From positions 1 through 60,739 of the forward strand of contig VSNT01000004.1 in NCBI GenBank assembly GCA_009774465.1: DNA of 60,739 nucleotides. Reading direction: 5' to 3'. This document shows positions 17,217-24,600 of this stretch, in pieces; positions within the stretch are counted from its first letter, which is position 1, and each line of letters starts with the position of its first letter. Both the position numbers and the translations under genes were made by a program. A model generated the notes under the pieces. The model saw only the letters and a list, made by a program, of their open reading frames with translations, searched no databases and was not told where the DNA came from. Source of the stretch: Lachnospiraceae bacterium. GTDB taxonomy: Bacteria > Bacillota_A > Clostridia > Lachnospirales > Lachnospiraceae.

Positions 17217-17474
17217 CTATTTCGCTTTTTCTACGATTTCCACAAGTCTCCATCTCTTGTCTTTGGACAAAGGCCTTGTTTCCATTACCTTAACAGTGTC
17301 ACCAATACCACACTCGTTGTTCTCATCATGCGCTTTCAGCTTGTAAGTGCTCTTAACGACTTTTTTATAAAGAGGATGCTTCACATGCTCTTCGATCGCA
17401 ACAACAATTGTTTTATCCATTTTATCACTGATAACTTTGCCGGTACGTGTTTTTCTTAAATTTCTTTCTTCCAC
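17217..17474 (-). CDS. rpsQ: 30S ribosomal protein uS17
   Basis: Primary assembly protein with an OB fold, 85 aa (GKVISDKMDKTIVVAIE). The start codon is a GTG at 17474, ten bases after AAAGGAG. Confidence 0.97.
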   Translation of the reverse strand: MEERNLRKTRTGKVISDKMDKTIVVAIEEHVKHPLYKKVVKSTYKLKAHDENNECGIGDTVKVMETRPLSKDKRWRLVEIVEKAK

Positions 17475-17523
17475 GACTTAAAGTCTCCTTTCTTTGACAT
17501 TCCCTAAGGCTATATCCTTAAAT

Positions 17524-17730
17524 TTACGCCTCTTTCTGTTTCTGAGTAATCACTGTCTGAATTCTCGCAATGTTTCTTCTAACCTCTTTGATTCTTGCGG
17601 TATTATCCAACTGGTTTGTTGCGTTCTGGAATCTCAAATTGAAAAGTTCTTTTTTTGCTGCCACCAGATCCTGTTCCAATGCTGCAGCGGATTTTGCCTG
17701 TAAATCTTCTACATACTTGTTAGTTTTCAT
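17524..17730 (-). CDS. rpmC: 50S ribosomal protein uL29
   Basis: A 68-aa helical hairpin at the exit tunnel, next to uL23 (KKELFNLRFQNATNQLDN). It starts at ATG 17730 and overlaps the 3' end of rplP by 11 bases. Confidence 0.97.
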   Translation of the reverse strand: MKTNKYVEDLQAKSAAALEQDLVAAKKELFNLRFQNATNQLDNTARIKEVRRNIARIQTVITQKQKEA

Positions 17731-18157
17731 TTGATGCACCACCTTCCAAGTCTGCCTTAGAAACGATCTTGCATTTGCAAGGAAGCTTATAAGTTGCAAG
17801 ACGTAAAGCCTCTTTTGCGATTTCTTCGGGAACTCCTGCGATTTCAAACATTACACGTCCGGGTTTAACAACCGCTACCCAGTACTCCAATGTACCTTTA
17901 CCGGAACCCATACGTGTTTCTGCGGGTTTTGCTGTTACTGGTTTGTCGGGGAAAATCTTGATCCAGACTTTACCGCCACGCTTAATATAACGAGTCATGG
18001 CAATACGGGCTGCTTCAATCTGGTTTGATTTTATCCAACATGGCTCCGTTGCAATAATACCGTATTCACCGTAAGTAATTGTGTTGCCACGTGTAGCTTT
18101 TCCTTTCATGGTGCCACGGAACTGTTTACGACGTTTAACTCTTTTAGGCATTAACAT
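17720..18157 (-). CDS. rplP: 50S ribosomal protein uL16
   Basis: Protein near the peptidyl-transferase centre and A-site tRNA, 145 aa. The Arg-rich N terminus (MPKRVKRRKQFRG) and the GKGTLEYWVAVVKPGRVMFE stretch are typical. Of two close ATGs I use 18157: it forms a TAATG overlap with the rpsC stop and lies nine bases from GGGAG. Confidence 0.97.
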   Translation of the reverse strand: MLMPKRVKRRKQFRGTMKGKATRGNTITYGEYGIIATEPCWIKSNQIEAARIAMTRYIKRGGKVWIKIFPDKPVTAKPAETRMGSGKGTLEYWVAVVKPGRVMFEIAGVPEEIAKEALRLATYKLPCKCKIVSKADLEGGASNEN

Positions 18158-18828
18158 TATTTATCGCTCCCTTCCTGCACTTTCTTTTCTTCATTTTTCT
18201 TGGTAGGAAGTACTTCACCCTTGTAAATCCATACCTTGACACCTACTTTTCCATAGGTTGTGTCAGCTTCTGCAAAGCCATATTCGATATCAGCACGAAG
18301 TGTCTGAAGGGGAATAGTACCTTCGCTGTAGAACTCTGTACGAGCCATATCAGCACCGCCAAGACGTCCTGAAACAGATGTCTTAATTCCAAGTGCGCCG
18401 GCTTTCATAGTTCTGCCCATGCAGGACTTCATGGCACGCCTGAATGACACACGGTTTTCAAGCTGCTGTGCGATATTTTCCGCAACAAGCTGTGCATCTC
18501 TGTCAGGTCTCTTAATTTCTTTGATATCTACTAATACCTTCTTTCCTGTTAATTTGGAAAGTTCTTTCTTGGTCACTTCGATTTCAGCACCGCCCTTGCC
18601 GATTACCACGCCAGGCTTAGCTGTATAAATGATGACTTTAACTCTGCCGGCTGCTCTTTCAATCTCAATCTTGGAAATTCCGGCACTGTACAATTTCTTT
18701 TTAAGGAATTCTCTGATATTGTAGTCCTCTACAAGGAAATCAGAAAAATCTGCTTCTGCATACCATTTAGAATCCCAATCCTTAATAATACCGACTCTTA
18801 AGCCGTGAGGATTAACTTTCTGTCCCAT
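18157..18828 (-). CDS. rpsC: 30S ribosomal protein uS3
   Basis: Forms part of the mRNA entry channel, 223 aa. The KH-type domain with VVIGKGGAEIE near residue 75 and the C-terminal domain ending in a basic KKNEEKK tail are visible. Confidence 0.98.
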   Translation of the reverse strand: MGQKVNPHGLRVGIIKDWDSKWYAEADFSDFLVEDYNIREFLKKKLYSAGISKIEIERAAGRVKVIIYTAKPGVVIGKGGAEIEVTKKELSKLTGKKVLVDIKEIKRPDRDAQLVAENIAQQLENRVSFRRAMKSCMGRTMKAGALGIKTSVSGRLGGADMARTEFYSEGTIPLQTLRADIEYGFAEADTTYGKVGVKVWIYKGEVLPTKKNEEKKVQEGSDK

Positions 18829-18845
18829 AAAATTTCTCTCCTCTC

Positions 18846-19250
18846 CTATCTTTCATCAAGCACAATTGTAATGTGGCTCATTCTCTTTTCGATTCTGTAA
18901 GCCCTGCCCTGTGCCCTCGGTCTTATTCTCTTCATTGTAGGTCCTTTATTTGCGTAACATTCTGCAATGTAAAGGTGTTCCGGATTCGGATACTTTGTAG
19001 GATCCTGACTGTGCAGATACTCTGCATTTGCACGGGCAGATTCTAACAGTTTTTTAATGATGCTGGAAGCATATCTGGGGTTGTACTCTAAAATACCCAG
19101 TGCAGTCTCCACATCTTTGCCTCTGATGGCATCTAAAACGAAACATGCTTTCTGAACAGACACTCTTGCGTAAGATAACTTAGCTGAAGGTCTTGTATCT
19201 TTCTGCGCATTTCTCTCTCTTTTAATTTGGGATCTATGTCCTTTTGCCAT
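18846..19250 (-). CDS. rplV: 50S ribosomal protein uL22
   Basis: Exit-tunnel protein, 134 aa. The extended beta-hairpin that lines the tunnel (PTMKRIRPRAQGRAYRI) is intact with no sign of macrolide-resistance insertions. Confidence 0.98.
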   Translation of the reverse strand: MAKGHRSQIKRERNAQKDTRPSAKLSYARVSVQKACFVLDAIRGKDVETALGILEYNPRYASSIIKKLLESARANAEYLHSQDPTKYPNPEHLYIAECYANKGPTMKRIRPRAQGRAYRIEKRMSHITIVLDER

Positions 19251-19263
19251 TACTAAAACCTCC

Positions 19264-19545
19264 TTATCTTACTTTAGACTTCTTTTCGTCTTTTCCATGT
19301 CCTCTATAGGTTCTGGTTGCAACAAATTCACCTAACTTATGTCCAACCATATCTTCCGTTACATATACGGGCACATGCTTTCTTCCGTCGTGTACTGCAA
19401 ATGTGTGTCCCACAAAAGAGGGGAAGATTGTAGAACGACGGGACCAGGTCTTGATAACCTGCTTCTGTCCTGATGCATTCAACGCATCTACTTTTTTCAG
19501 CAAACTTGCATCTGCAAAAGGTCCTTTTTTCAGTGATCTAGCCAT
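19264..19545 (-). CDS. rpsS: 30S ribosomal protein uS19
   Basis: Head protein, 93 aa, with MARSLKKGPFAD at the start and the conserved WSRRSTIFPSFVGHTFAVH core. Confidence 0.98.
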   Translation of the reverse strand: MARSLKKGPFADASLLKKVDALNASGQKQVIKTWSRRSTIFPSFVGHTFAVHDGRKHVPVYVTEDMVGHKLGEFVATRTYRGHGKDEKKSKVR

Positions 19546-19564
19546 TTTCTTCTCTCCTCCTTAA

Positions 19565-20407
19565 TTATTTGATGGCCTTGCCGTCTCTTCTTCTTACGAT
19601 CAGCTTATTAGAAGCTTTTTTCTTCTTACGAGTCTTAAGTCCAAGAGCAGGCTTGCCCCAAGGTGTAGAAGGACCGGGACGTCCGATACCAGTCTTGCCT
19701 TCACCACCACCATGTGGATGGTCATTGGGGTTCATAACAGAACCGCGAACCGTAGGCCGGATGCCCATATGACGCTTACGTCCTGCTTTCCCAATCTTAA
19801 CCAGACTGTGGTCAACATTACCTACAACGCCGACTGTAGCTCTGCAGACAATAGGAACCATTCTCATTTCACCGGAGGGAAGACGAAGAGTTGCATATTT
19901 TCCTTCTTTCGCCATAAGCTGTGCACTGTTTCCAGCGGAACGAACCATCTGCCCGCCCTTTCCGGGATATAATTCAATGTTGTGTACCTGAGTACCAACC
20001 GGAATTGCTGATAAAGGAAGGCAGTTGCCTACTCTCACTTCCGCTTCGGGACCATTCATGACCTTCATACCGTCTTTCAGGCCTTCAGGTGCTATGATAT
20101 AGGCTTTCTCGCCATCCGCATAGCAGATCAGCGCAATATTTGCAGTTCTGTTGGGATCATATTCGATTCCAATTACTGTTGCAGGAATTCCATCCTTATT
20201 TCTCTTGAAATCTACAAGTCTGTATTTTCTCTTAGAACCGCCTCCGCGGTGTCTTACTGTAATTTTACCCTGATTGTTACGACCGGAATTTTTACTGAGT
20301 GAAGTAACAAGTGACTTCTCAGGCTCTTTCTTAGTGATTTCAGCGAAATCAGAACCGGTCATATTTCTTCTGGAAGGTGTATATGGGTTATATGTCTTAA
20401 TTCCCAT
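19565..20407 (-). CDS. rplB: 50S ribosomal protein uL2
   Basis: Needed for subunit joining and peptidyl transfer, 280 aa. The catalytic-region HPHGGGEGKTGIGRPGPSTPWG near the C terminus and the N-terminal RHRGGGSKRKYR are intact. Confidence 0.98.
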   Translation of the reverse strand: MGIKTYNPYTPSRRNMTGSDFAEITKKEPEKSLVTSLSKNSGRNNQGKITVRHRGGGSKRKYRLVDFKRNKDGIPATVIGIEYDPNRTANIALICYADGEKAYIIAPEGLKDGMKVMNGPEAEVRVGNCLPLSAIPVGTQVHNIELYPGKGGQMVRSAGNSAQLMAKEGKYATLRLPSGEMRMVPIVCRATVGVVGNVDHSLVKIGKAGRKRHMGIRPTVRGSVMNPNDHPHGGGEGKTGIGRPGPSTPWGKPALGLKTRKKKKASNKLIVRRRDGKAIK

Positions 20408-20478
20408 GACTCTTTCTCCTTTCGAGTTTCATTTCATATCGCACTTATGTGTGCATAATAATTTGCCTTTCTGCGGCC

Positions 20479-20562
20479 GAAGAATGCGGAGCATTCTTCA
20501 TGGATGAAACTATAGAAATGCTTAGATGCTGTTCTTTGGCATCTTAGCTTTTCTTTTCATCC
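20479..20562 (-). promoter_or_regulatory. Nested hairpins between rplW and rplB
   Basis: GAAGAATGC-GGA-GCATTCTTC (20479-20499) is followed by an outer stem GGATGAAA/TTTCATCC (20502-20562) enclosing GCTTAGATGC/GCATCTTAGC. The outer arm reaches the rplW stop codon. No T-tract, so read-through is expected. Confidence 0.6.
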
Positions 20563-20861
20563 TAGAGCCCAGCGAAAATCTCAATTTCCTTGCTGTCCTC
20601 TGTCAGCCATACAATTGCCTTTTTTGTCTTTGCTGTTTTTCCGTATGTGGTGCCCCGTCTCTTGGTCTTACCATCCAGATTCATTGTGTTTACCTTGGCA
20701 ACCTTTGCGCCTTCAAACATTTTTTCAACAGCTTCTTTAATCATAACTTTATTTGCTTCGGGATGAACCAAAAAAGTATATTTCTTTTCGCCCATGCCAG
20801 CCATACTCTTTTCTGTAATGACCGGTTTAAGGATAACGTCATAATACTCAATTACTGCCAT
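20562..20861 (-). CDS. rplW: 50S ribosomal protein uL23
   Basis: Exit-site protein that docks trigger factor and SRP, 99 aa (VILKPVITEKSM, then NKVMIKEAVEKMF). Its start overlaps the rplD stop by one base. Confidence 0.98.
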   Translation of the reverse strand: MAVIEYYDVILKPVITEKSMAGMGEKKYTFLVHPEANKVMIKEAVEKMFEGAKVAKVNTMNLDGKTKRRGTTYGKTAKTKKAIVWLTEDSKEIEIFAGL

Positions 20862-21481
20862 TATGCAAACACCTCCTCAATCTTTGCCACTGCATCTTTA
20901 GTAAGAACCAGCGTGTCGCCTTTCAGGATATCGTAAACATTGATCAGGTTAACCTGTGTTGTGTTTACAGTGGGAAGATTTCTTGCAGACATTACTACTT
21001 TTTCATCATTATCCGCAAGAACAACCAGTGCCTTGTTTACCTTTAAATTATCCATAACTGCTTTGAACTTCTTTGTTTTGATCTCATCAAGCTTAAGCTC
21101 ATCCAGAACAATCAGTTTACCGCTTTCCACTCTGCTTGTAAGTGCAGATTTAAGCGCTGCTCTTTTTTCCTTTTTATTAAGTTTAAATGAATAATCTCTT
21201 GGAACAGGTGCAAATACAACACCGCCGCCCTTCCACTGAGGGGATCTTGTTGAACCCTGTCTTGCGTGACCGGTTCCTTTCTGTCTCCAAGGCTTTCTGC
21301 CGCCGCCGGATACTTCAGAACGTGTTTTTGCTTTCTGTGTTCCCTGACGCTTATTGGCAAGATGCTGTACAACTGCCATGTGTACCAGATGTTCATTAAC
21401 TGTAACACCAAATACCGCATCGTTTAATTCAATTGTGCCAACTTCTTTGCCTTCCATATTATAAACAGATACGTTTGCCAT
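20861..21481 (-). CDS. rplD: 50S ribosomal protein uL4
   Basis: Tunnel constriction protein, 206 aa from ATG 21481. The extended loop with GGRKPWRQKGTGHARQGSTR is present. In gamma-proteobacteria uL4 represses the S10 operon through the leader; whether that applies here is unknown. Confidence 0.98.
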   Translation of the reverse strand: MANVSVYNMEGKEVGTIELNDAVFGVTVNEHLVHMAVVQHLANKRQGTQKAKTRSEVSGGGRKPWRQKGTGHARQGSTRSPQWKGGGVVFAPVPRDYSFKLNKKEKRAALKSALTSRVESGKLIVLDELKLDEIKTKKFKAVMDNLKVNKALVVLADNDEKVVMSARNLPTVNTTQVNLINVYDILKGDTLVLTKDAVAKIEEVFA

Positions 21482-21500
21482 CTGAATAATCCTCCTTTCA

Positions 21501-22187
21501 TCAATTAGCCACAGTCTTAACAGTTTCTTTGATTGTAACCAGGGCTTTCTTAGGTCCGGGTACCGCACCTTTAACAAGAAGCAGATTCTTTTCAGCATCT
21601 ACTCTTACTACTTCAAGGTTCTGTACTGTAACCTTTACACAGCCCATGTGGCCAGGCATTCCTTTTCCTTTAAACACACGGCTCGGTGAGGAGCATGCGC
21701 CATTGGAACCCTGATGACGATGGAACTTGGAACCGTGGGCCATAGGACCTCTGTGCTGTCCATGTCTCTTGATCGCACCCTGGAATCCTTTTCCTTTGGA
21801 AACAGCAGATGCATCAATCTTATCGCCAGCTGCAAATATATCAGCCTTGATCTCGCTTCCAAGTGTATATTCCTCAGCATTTTCAAACTTGAATTCTCTA
21901 ACATATCTCTTGCAGGAAACTCCTGCTTTTTCGAAATGTCCCTTCATGGCCTTATTAACGCCATGCCTGTGGATAATTTCCTTTTTACCGGTCTTGTCTT
22001 TGTTGACGATTCTTTCTTTCTTATCAACAAATCCAACCTGTACTGCACTGTAACCGTCATTGTCTACTGTCTTGATCTGTGTTACCACACAGGGACCAGC
22101 CTGAAGTACTGTTACAGGAACCAAGCTGCCGTCTTCATTAAAGATCTGTGTCATTCCAAGCTTGGTAGCTAAAATACCTTTTTTCAT
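21501..22187 (-). CDS. rplC: 50S ribosomal protein uL3
   Basis: Early assembly protein near the peptidyl-transferase centre, 228 aa. N terminus MKKGILATKLGMTQIF; the extension with HGSKFHRHQGSNG matches the family. Confidence 0.98.
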   Translation of the reverse strand: MKKGILATKLGMTQIFNEDGSLVPVTVLQAGPCVVTQIKTVDNDGYSAVQVGFVDKKERIVNKDKTGKKEIIHRHGVNKAMKGHFEKAGVSCKRYVREFKFENAEEYTLGSEIKADIFAAGDKIDASAVSKGKGFQGAIKRHGQHRGPMAHGSKFHRHQGSNGACSSPSRVFKGKGMPGHMGCVKVTVQNLEVVRVDAEKNLLLVKGAVPGPKKALVTIKETVKTVAN

Positions 22188-22250
22188 TTTCTTACCTCCA
22201 TTTGCTTCTACAGCGGGCCTCTATCGGGCCATTCTAGTTTAATGGTTATG

Positions 22251-22310
22251 GACAAGTGTTACTTACTTGCTGCAAGTGTCATTTACTTGTGACAAGTGTC
22301 ATTTACTTGT
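22251..22310. repeat. Threefold tandem repeat over the rpsJ stop codon
   Basis: Three successive 19-21 bp units (22251-22271, 22272-22290, 22291-22310) share the pattern ACAAGTGTCATTTACTTG on the + strand. The last unit contains the final codons and stop of rpsJ; the other two are copies of it in the rpsJ-rplC spacer. Each unit can form a short ACTTG/CAAGT stem. Confidence 0.8.
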
Positions 22311-22619
22311 TTTCATCTTGATATCAATGTACACACCGGCAGGCATTTCCAGTCTCTGCAATGCATCTACTGTCTTAGGTGTAGGTGTGATGATATCGAT
22401 CAGTCTCTTATGAGTTCTCTGTTCGAACTGCTCTCTGGAATCTTTGTATTTGTGAACCGCTCTTAAGATTGTAACTACTTCCTTTTTCGTAGGAAGGGGT
22501 ACCGGTCCGCTTACCTGTGATCCATTCTTCTTGACTGTTTCGATGATTTTCTTGGCAGATGCATCAACCAGCTGATGATCATAAGCCTTGAGTGTGATTC
22601 TCATTACTTGACTTGCCAT
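22299..22619 (-). CDS. rpsJ: 30S ribosomal protein uS10
   Basis: First gene of the S10 operon, 106 aa; also NusE, partner of NusB/NusG in antitermination. MRITLKAYDHQLVDASAKKI and the C-terminal VDALQRLEMPAGVYIDIK are characteristic. GGAGGCGAC precedes the ATG at 22619. Confidence 0.98.
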   Translation of the reverse strand: MASQVMRITLKAYDHQLVDASAKKIIETVKKNGSQVSGPVPLPTKKEVVTILRAVHKYKDSREQFEQRTHKRLIDIITPTPKTVDALQRLEMPAGVYIDIKMKTSK

Positions 22620-22921
22620 AAAAAAAGTCGCCTCCTTTTCGCACTTTTAGAATTTAAGTACGACAAGCGGTGACTGTACACTCCCCCGTGCGTGTCCTGC
22701 TCTTTCACAATCTTATGTGCAGATTTCCTGCACATTTTGAATGAGCACGCTTAACGCCCGTGTTTCTGCCTCATCCGGCAGACTAATTGTCTGTACAGTG
22801 ACTTGCCGTCAGGTTCTTAGGTCTGGCAGATGCCAGCCTCTTGACATTCGCTCCACGGAAAACCTGCAATGCCTTACGACACAGCAGCAACCTCACGCTT
22901 CACAGCTATCATGCCACAGCA
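22620..22921 (-). promoter_or_regulatory. Structured 5' leader of the S10 operon
   Basis: About 300 nt lie between the promoter and rpsJ. I see a perfect hairpin ATGTGCAG/CTGCACAT (22715-22735), TCTGCC/GGCAGA (22765-22782), CTGGCA/TGCCAG near 22825, and a long-range pair between TGTACAGT (22792-22801 region) and ACTGTACA (22674-22685 region). No T-box, riboswitch or open frame was recognised. Feedback by a ribosomal protein is the simplest inference. Confidence 0.65.
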
Positions 22922-22927
22922 CTTGAT

Positions 22928-22956
22928 AGTATACATGATGTTTTCCAATCATGCAA
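22928..22956 (-). promoter_or_regulatory. sigma-A promoter of the S10-spc-alpha operon
   Basis: TTGCAT (22951-22956) and TATACT (22928-22933) on the minus strand are 17 bp apart, with an A/T-rich tract upstream that could serve as an UP element. Confidence 0.8.
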
Positions 22957-22974
22957 GTGTTTTTTTATTTTTTT

Positions 22975-23143
22975 ACAGTTCAGCCATAAAATAATGAAAA
23001 AGCGGCGTGGGTGCTTGCGCACAAAGCAGTTTTTTCATTATTTTATGAGCGGAGCGCCCTCATTATGAAATAAAAGATGAGCCACGCCAGTGGCGACGGA
23101 TGCAAAGCAGACGCTTTTATGAATAATGAAGGGGCTGAACTGT
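22975..23143. mobile_element. MITE-like element upstream of the S10 promoter
   Basis: A 169-bp stretch is bounded by an 11-bp perfect inverted repeat (ACAGTTCAGCC at 22975-22985, GGCTGAACTGT at 23133-23143). Inside it, CATAAAATAATGAAAAA (22984-23000) pairs with TTTTTCATTATTTTATG around a short GTGC/GCAC hairpin. No open frame is present. The nested palindromic build suggests a small non-autonomous element or a large extrudable hairpin; no target duplication could be established. Confidence 0.45.
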
Positions 23144-23196
23144 CAACCTCCGCTAAGTCACATTCCATCATCTCATGAGCGGAGCGTCCTCATTAT
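23043..23196. repeat. Pair of 22-bp direct repeats
   Basis: ATGAGCGGAGCGCCCTCAT near 23044 recurs as ATGAGCGGAGCGTCCTCAT near 23175, followed by TAT in both. One copy is inside the MITE-like element, the other just right of it. The spacer up to 23473 otherwise holds only A/T-rich sequence preceding the Rpn gene. Confidence 0.6.
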
Positions 23197-23473
23197 ACAG
23201 CCTGCGGCTCCCACAAACTCAAAAGTAAAACTGCACAACACAAAATATTGTATCTAAATCATTTTTCCTCAAAGTATATACAACATATTGTATTTCTCTG
23301 CATTTTTCCTGACTCACAAACAATTATTTTTCTATATCCTATTACTAAAAATATTGTTGTATCCCAAATCAAACTGTGCTATAACTTTTTACATCACTTC
23401 TGTTATAACTGTAAATATTCTTTCAATAAGAGCATTTTTTCTTTTAAACATTTCTTTTCAAGGAGGATACCCT

Positions 23474-24583
23474 ATGTCTAAAACCACAGCCACTTCATTC
23501 AATCCCCAGGCAGCACCTAAAATCCCTCCGCTTCCTGATTTTCCTTCACAGGAAAAAGTAGAATCCTATTTAAGCTCCCACCCTTCCGCCTGGAAAATAT
23601 ATTCTGAACTGTCAGCAGATTTGAAACAGGAGCTAATTGATTTCTGCACTGGAAAACACGGGCTGAAAGTGACTTATGATCCTGTCTTTCGCAGAATTTT
23701 TAATCCTTCGCTTTGCCATAGCCGGTTGGAAGCACTTCTATCCGCCATATTAGCCCATCCCCTGCGAATCATCAAAGTAATTCCCCGCGAAGGCATGCAG
23801 CTGAATGAGCAAACAAGCTTCGTTGTTATAGATGTACTCATCCAACTGGATGACGGTTCCTTTGCCAATGTCGAAATGCAAAAAATCGGCTACAACTTTC
23901 CCCTTGCGCGGGCTGACTGCTACGCATCAGATATCATTATGCGCCAGTACTCCCAGGCCAGACAGGAACAGGGAAAAACTTTTTCCTTTCAAAATCTGCA
24001 TAAGGTCTACTGTATTATTCTTATGGAAAAAAGTCCTCAGGAATTTCGCTCCGTCAAAAATAAATATATTCACAGACGTACTTCTTCATTTGACACCAAT
24101 ATCTATCAAAACTCCTCCGGCCTGCATGAAGATATCTTTATTTGCCTTGACAGTTTTCATTCTATCGTACATAATATAACTAAAGATAGTACTTATTTGG
24201 AAGCATGGCTTACCTTTTTAAGTGCCACCGACACAGAAACTATCACTTCACTAATTGATGCTTTTCCATGCTTTGCTGCCATTTATCAGGAAATCACAGA
24301 TTTTGTTAAAAACCCCGAGGAGTTAATGAATATGTTATCAGAAGCACTTTATATCATGGACAAAAATATGGAACGAATGATGGTCACTGAACTTCAGGAT
24401 GAAGTAAATGCTTTGATGGCTGAGCGAAATACAGTTATGGCTGAAAGGGATTCCGCTATGGCTGCAAGGGATTCCGCTATAGCTGAAAGAGACTCTATCA
24501 AAGCAGAATACCTCGCTGTCAACGCAAAACTTCAACGGATTCTTGATTATTTAAAACTTCACGGATATCAGGATGAAGCATAA
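23474..24583 (+). CDS. Rpn/PD-(D/E)XK nuclease family transposase-like protein
   Basis: A 369-aa member of the recombination-promoting nuclease (Rpn, PDDEXK_2) family. The catalytic pattern is visible as VVIDVLIQL followed by NVEMQK near residue 130, then RADCYAS. A C-terminal coiled coil is built from five near-repeats of MAERD(S/T) near residues 310-345. The start is ATG 23474, seven bases after AGGAGG. Rpn proteins are nucleases related to transposases and their cellular role is debated. A second family member lies at 41759-42646, not closely similar in sequence. Confidence 0.85.
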   Translation: MSKTTATSFNPQAAPKIPPLPDFPSQEKVESYLSSHPSAWKIYSELSADLKQELIDFCTGKHGLKVTYDPVFRRIFNPSLCHSRLEALLSAILAHPLRIIKVIPREGMQLNEQTSFVVIDVLIQLDDGSFANVEMQKIGYNFPLARADCYASDIIMRQYSQARQEQGKTFSFQNLHKVYCIILMEKSPQEFRSVKNKYIHRRTSSFDTNIYQNSSGLHEDIFICLDSFHSIVHNITKDSTYLEAWLTFLSATDTETITSLIDAFPCFAAIYQEITDFVKNPEELMNMLSEALYIMDKNMERMMVTELQDEVNALMAERNTVMAERDSAMAARDSAIAERDSIKAEYLAVNAKLQRILDYLKLHGYQDEA

Positions 24584-24600
24584 AACATTCAAAAATATTG

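Noticed and set aside
22251..22310. Tandem 20-bp repeats as a possible CRISPR array
   Set aside because: The units are directly adjacent without spacers, and no cas gene is present in the window.
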